In this document: positions 6,703 through 7,671 of the stretch, in pieces
Layout: the number at the start of each line of letters is the position of its first letter
Position numbering within the stretch: the stretch's first letter is position 1
Assembly (NCBI GenBank): GCA_018623785.1
Contig: JAAZVD010000067.1
Location: 1-7,671 of the forward strand
Direction: 5' to 3'
Length of the DNA: 7,671 nucleotides
Source of the DNA: Bacteroidota bacterium
GTDB lineage: Bacteria; Bacteroidota; Rhodothermia; Rhodothermales; UBA10348
The notes under the pieces: generated by a model
Database searches by the model: none
The model's input: the letters and a program-made list of their open reading frames with translations, nothing else
What the model was told of the DNA's origin: nothing
Made by a program: the position numbers and the translations under genes

Positions 6703-6744
6703 GGATGACAAATCGGTAGGCAACGAACCTCCCAAGTTGGTGGG

Positions 6745-6752
6745 TATATTGG
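6745..6752 (+). promoter_or_regulatory. Possible -7 promoter box for the FGE-domain lipoprotein
   Basis: TATATTGG matches TAnnTTTG at five of six fixed positions and lies 74 bases upstream of ATG 6827. No TTG -33 element is visible at the expected distance. Confidence 0.3.
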
Positions 6753-6826
6753 GTACCTTCTTGTCCAGTGCCTTGCCTTGAAGTCCACGTGGATGCATCC
6801 GCCCCTATCCCTCCGTCACAGACGTC

Positions 6827-7671
6827 ATGAAAGCATACAGTGTACCACTTCGTCGTCTAGGCTCCGGGCTGACCCGGACGCTGCTGTTGGCTGTTGTGGT
6901 GCTCTTGGGCCTGGTATCTTCGATAGGATGTCAGCACACGACCTCGATGGTATCCGCGGACCCGGACGAGACAGATGCTCGTGGGTCTGAGTTGGTAGCC
7001 CAGGACAGTATCCAGGGATCTGGATTCAAGGCGGGCGATGTTCGTGAGATTACCATTCCCGGCACCGAAGTCTCCTTTACGCTGGTCTATGTCCCCGGGG
7101 GTACCTATCGCATTGGTACGCCAGAGACGGAGGAGGGTAGGCAGGACGACGAGGGGCCGATCAGGACTGTTCTGATGGGTGGGTATTGGATCGGTCAATA
7201 CGAAGTGACGGATGATGAATTCAGCGTTTTCCGCTATCCGGATCGCGATGCGGATACCACGGCAGTGCCCAATGCCACCTATGATGTCGATGCTGTCTCC
7301 CGTCCGAGCCCTCCATATGAGGATCCTGCCTTCGGCATGGGTGGTGCCGGTAAGCCGGCCGTAGGCATGACGCAGTGGGGGGCGCTGCAGTATGCAAAGT
7401 GGCTCACAGAGAAAACGAATCTGTTTTTTCGCCTGCCCACTGAGGCGGAATGGGAAATAGCATGTCGCGCAGGGGCCGAGCCAGATATCTCCGGCGTCTA
7501 CCGTCCGCAGGACCTTGAATCCGTGGCGTGGTATGAGGCCAACAGTGACCTCGTCCTGCAGTCTGTTGGTCAGAAAGAGGCCAACGACTGGAAATTGTTC
7601 GACATGCTCGGGAATGCTGCCGAGTGGATGCTCGATGAGTATGTGCCCGATTATCATGACCGCATCGGGGA
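6827..7671 (+). CDS. Lipoprotein with formylglycine-generating-enzyme (FGE-sulfatase/SUMF1) domain, partial
   Basis: The gene is cut by the right edge after 281 codons and no stop is reached. ATG 6827 begins a lipoprotein signal: basic MKAYSVPLRRLGSGLTR, hydrophobic LLLAVVVLLGLV and lipobox SIGC with Cys35. The mature protein is therefore probably anchored in the envelope. After a ~40-residue polar linker come FGE-domain motifs: VPGGTYRIGTPETEEG (89-104), GGYWIGQYEVTDDEF (118-132), KPAVGMTQWGALQYAKWL (176-193), FRLPTEAEWEIACRAG (201-216) and LFDMLGNAAEWMLD (257-270). The superfamily includes formylglycine-generating enzymes that activate sulfatases, EgtB-like enzymes, and the gliding/T9SS lipoproteins GldJ and GldK. 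The wording here resembles the generic envelope FGE-like group more than GldJ/K. The copper-binding cysteines of true FGE would lie beyond the window, so catalytic competence cannot be judged. No sulfatase gene is in view. A 271-base gap separates it from the thioesterase. Confidence 0.9.
   Translation, partial: MKAYSVPLRRLGSGLTRTLLLAVVVLLGLVSSIGCQHTTSMVSADPDETDARGSELVAQDSIQGSGFKAGDVREITIPGTEVSFTLVYVPGGTYRIGTPETEEGRQDDEGPIRTVLMGGYWIGQYEVTDDEFSVFRYPDRDADTTAVPNATYDVDAVSRPSPPYEDPAFGMGGAGKPAVGMTQWGALQYAKWLTEKTNLFFRLPTEAEWEIACRAGAEPDISGVYRPQDLESVAWYEANSDLVLQSVGQKEANDWKLFDMLGNAAEWMLDEYVPDYHDRIG

Noticed and set aside
6351..6719. Plus-strand 122-codon frame overlapping the end of the thioesterase and the following gap
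   Set aside because: It is in another frame of a solid hotdog thioesterase gene. The part beyond 6555 is low-complexity with no motif.
6857..7657. Long minus-strand open frame (266 codons) opposite the FGE-domain lipoprotein
   Set aside because: It is the antisense of a well-supported plus-strand gene with clear domain motifs. Its translation shows no family resemblance, and long antisense frames are common in GC-rich third-position DNA.

Overview
The window is a chromosomal stretch of ordinary gene density, with base composition in the mid-50s % GC by eye. It most likely comes from the Bacteroidota/Rhodothermota/Balneolota side of the tree. The RpoC C-terminus has the Bacteroidota-style motif order, most starts lack a clear Shine-Dalgarno sequence, a TAnnTTTG-type -7 box (TATGTTTG) is present, and two lipoprotein-like genes occur. 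Phylum-level placement is an inference and no finer placement is offered.

Layout, left to right. (1) The last ~225 codons of rpoC, followed by a perfect 15-bp hairpin (758-792). (2) An unrecognised small two-helix membrane protein (about 877-1305, +). It ends stop-to-stop against (3) a minus-strand exported or lipoprotein-type phosphodiester glycosidase of the NAGPA/DUF2233 family (2247-1306). (4) A divergent intergenic region with a promoter for the glycosidase, a four-copy 21-bp tandem repeat, and an imperfect inverted repeat that could be an operator for (5) a TetR/AcrR regulator (2519-3139). (6) A full-length membrane-anchored FadE acyl-CoA dehydrogenase (3227-5683), 87 bp after the regulator and in the same orientation. 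(7) A 64-residue CsbD-like stress protein with a textbook intrinsic terminator. (8) A YdiI/MenI-like hotdog thioesterase (6133-6555). (9) A 271-bp gene-free stretch, then (10) the first 281 codons of a lipoprotein with an FGE-sulfatase (SUMF1) domain, running off the right edge.

The most coherent functional unit is tetR-fadE: a FadR-like TetR regulator next to the first enzyme of beta-oxidation. The thioesterase downstream also acts on CoA thioesters, but a strong terminator separates it from fadE-csbD, so it is probably an independent unit, perhaps in menaquinone synthesis. No mobile element, CRISPR array, tRNA, rRNA or phage gene is visible. Nothing here clearly forms an undescribed multi-gene system. 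The items most worth a second look are the heptad-encoding minisatellite between the glycosidase and tetR, the candidate operator beside it, the tandem 15-mers upstream of fadE, and the orphan membrane protein.
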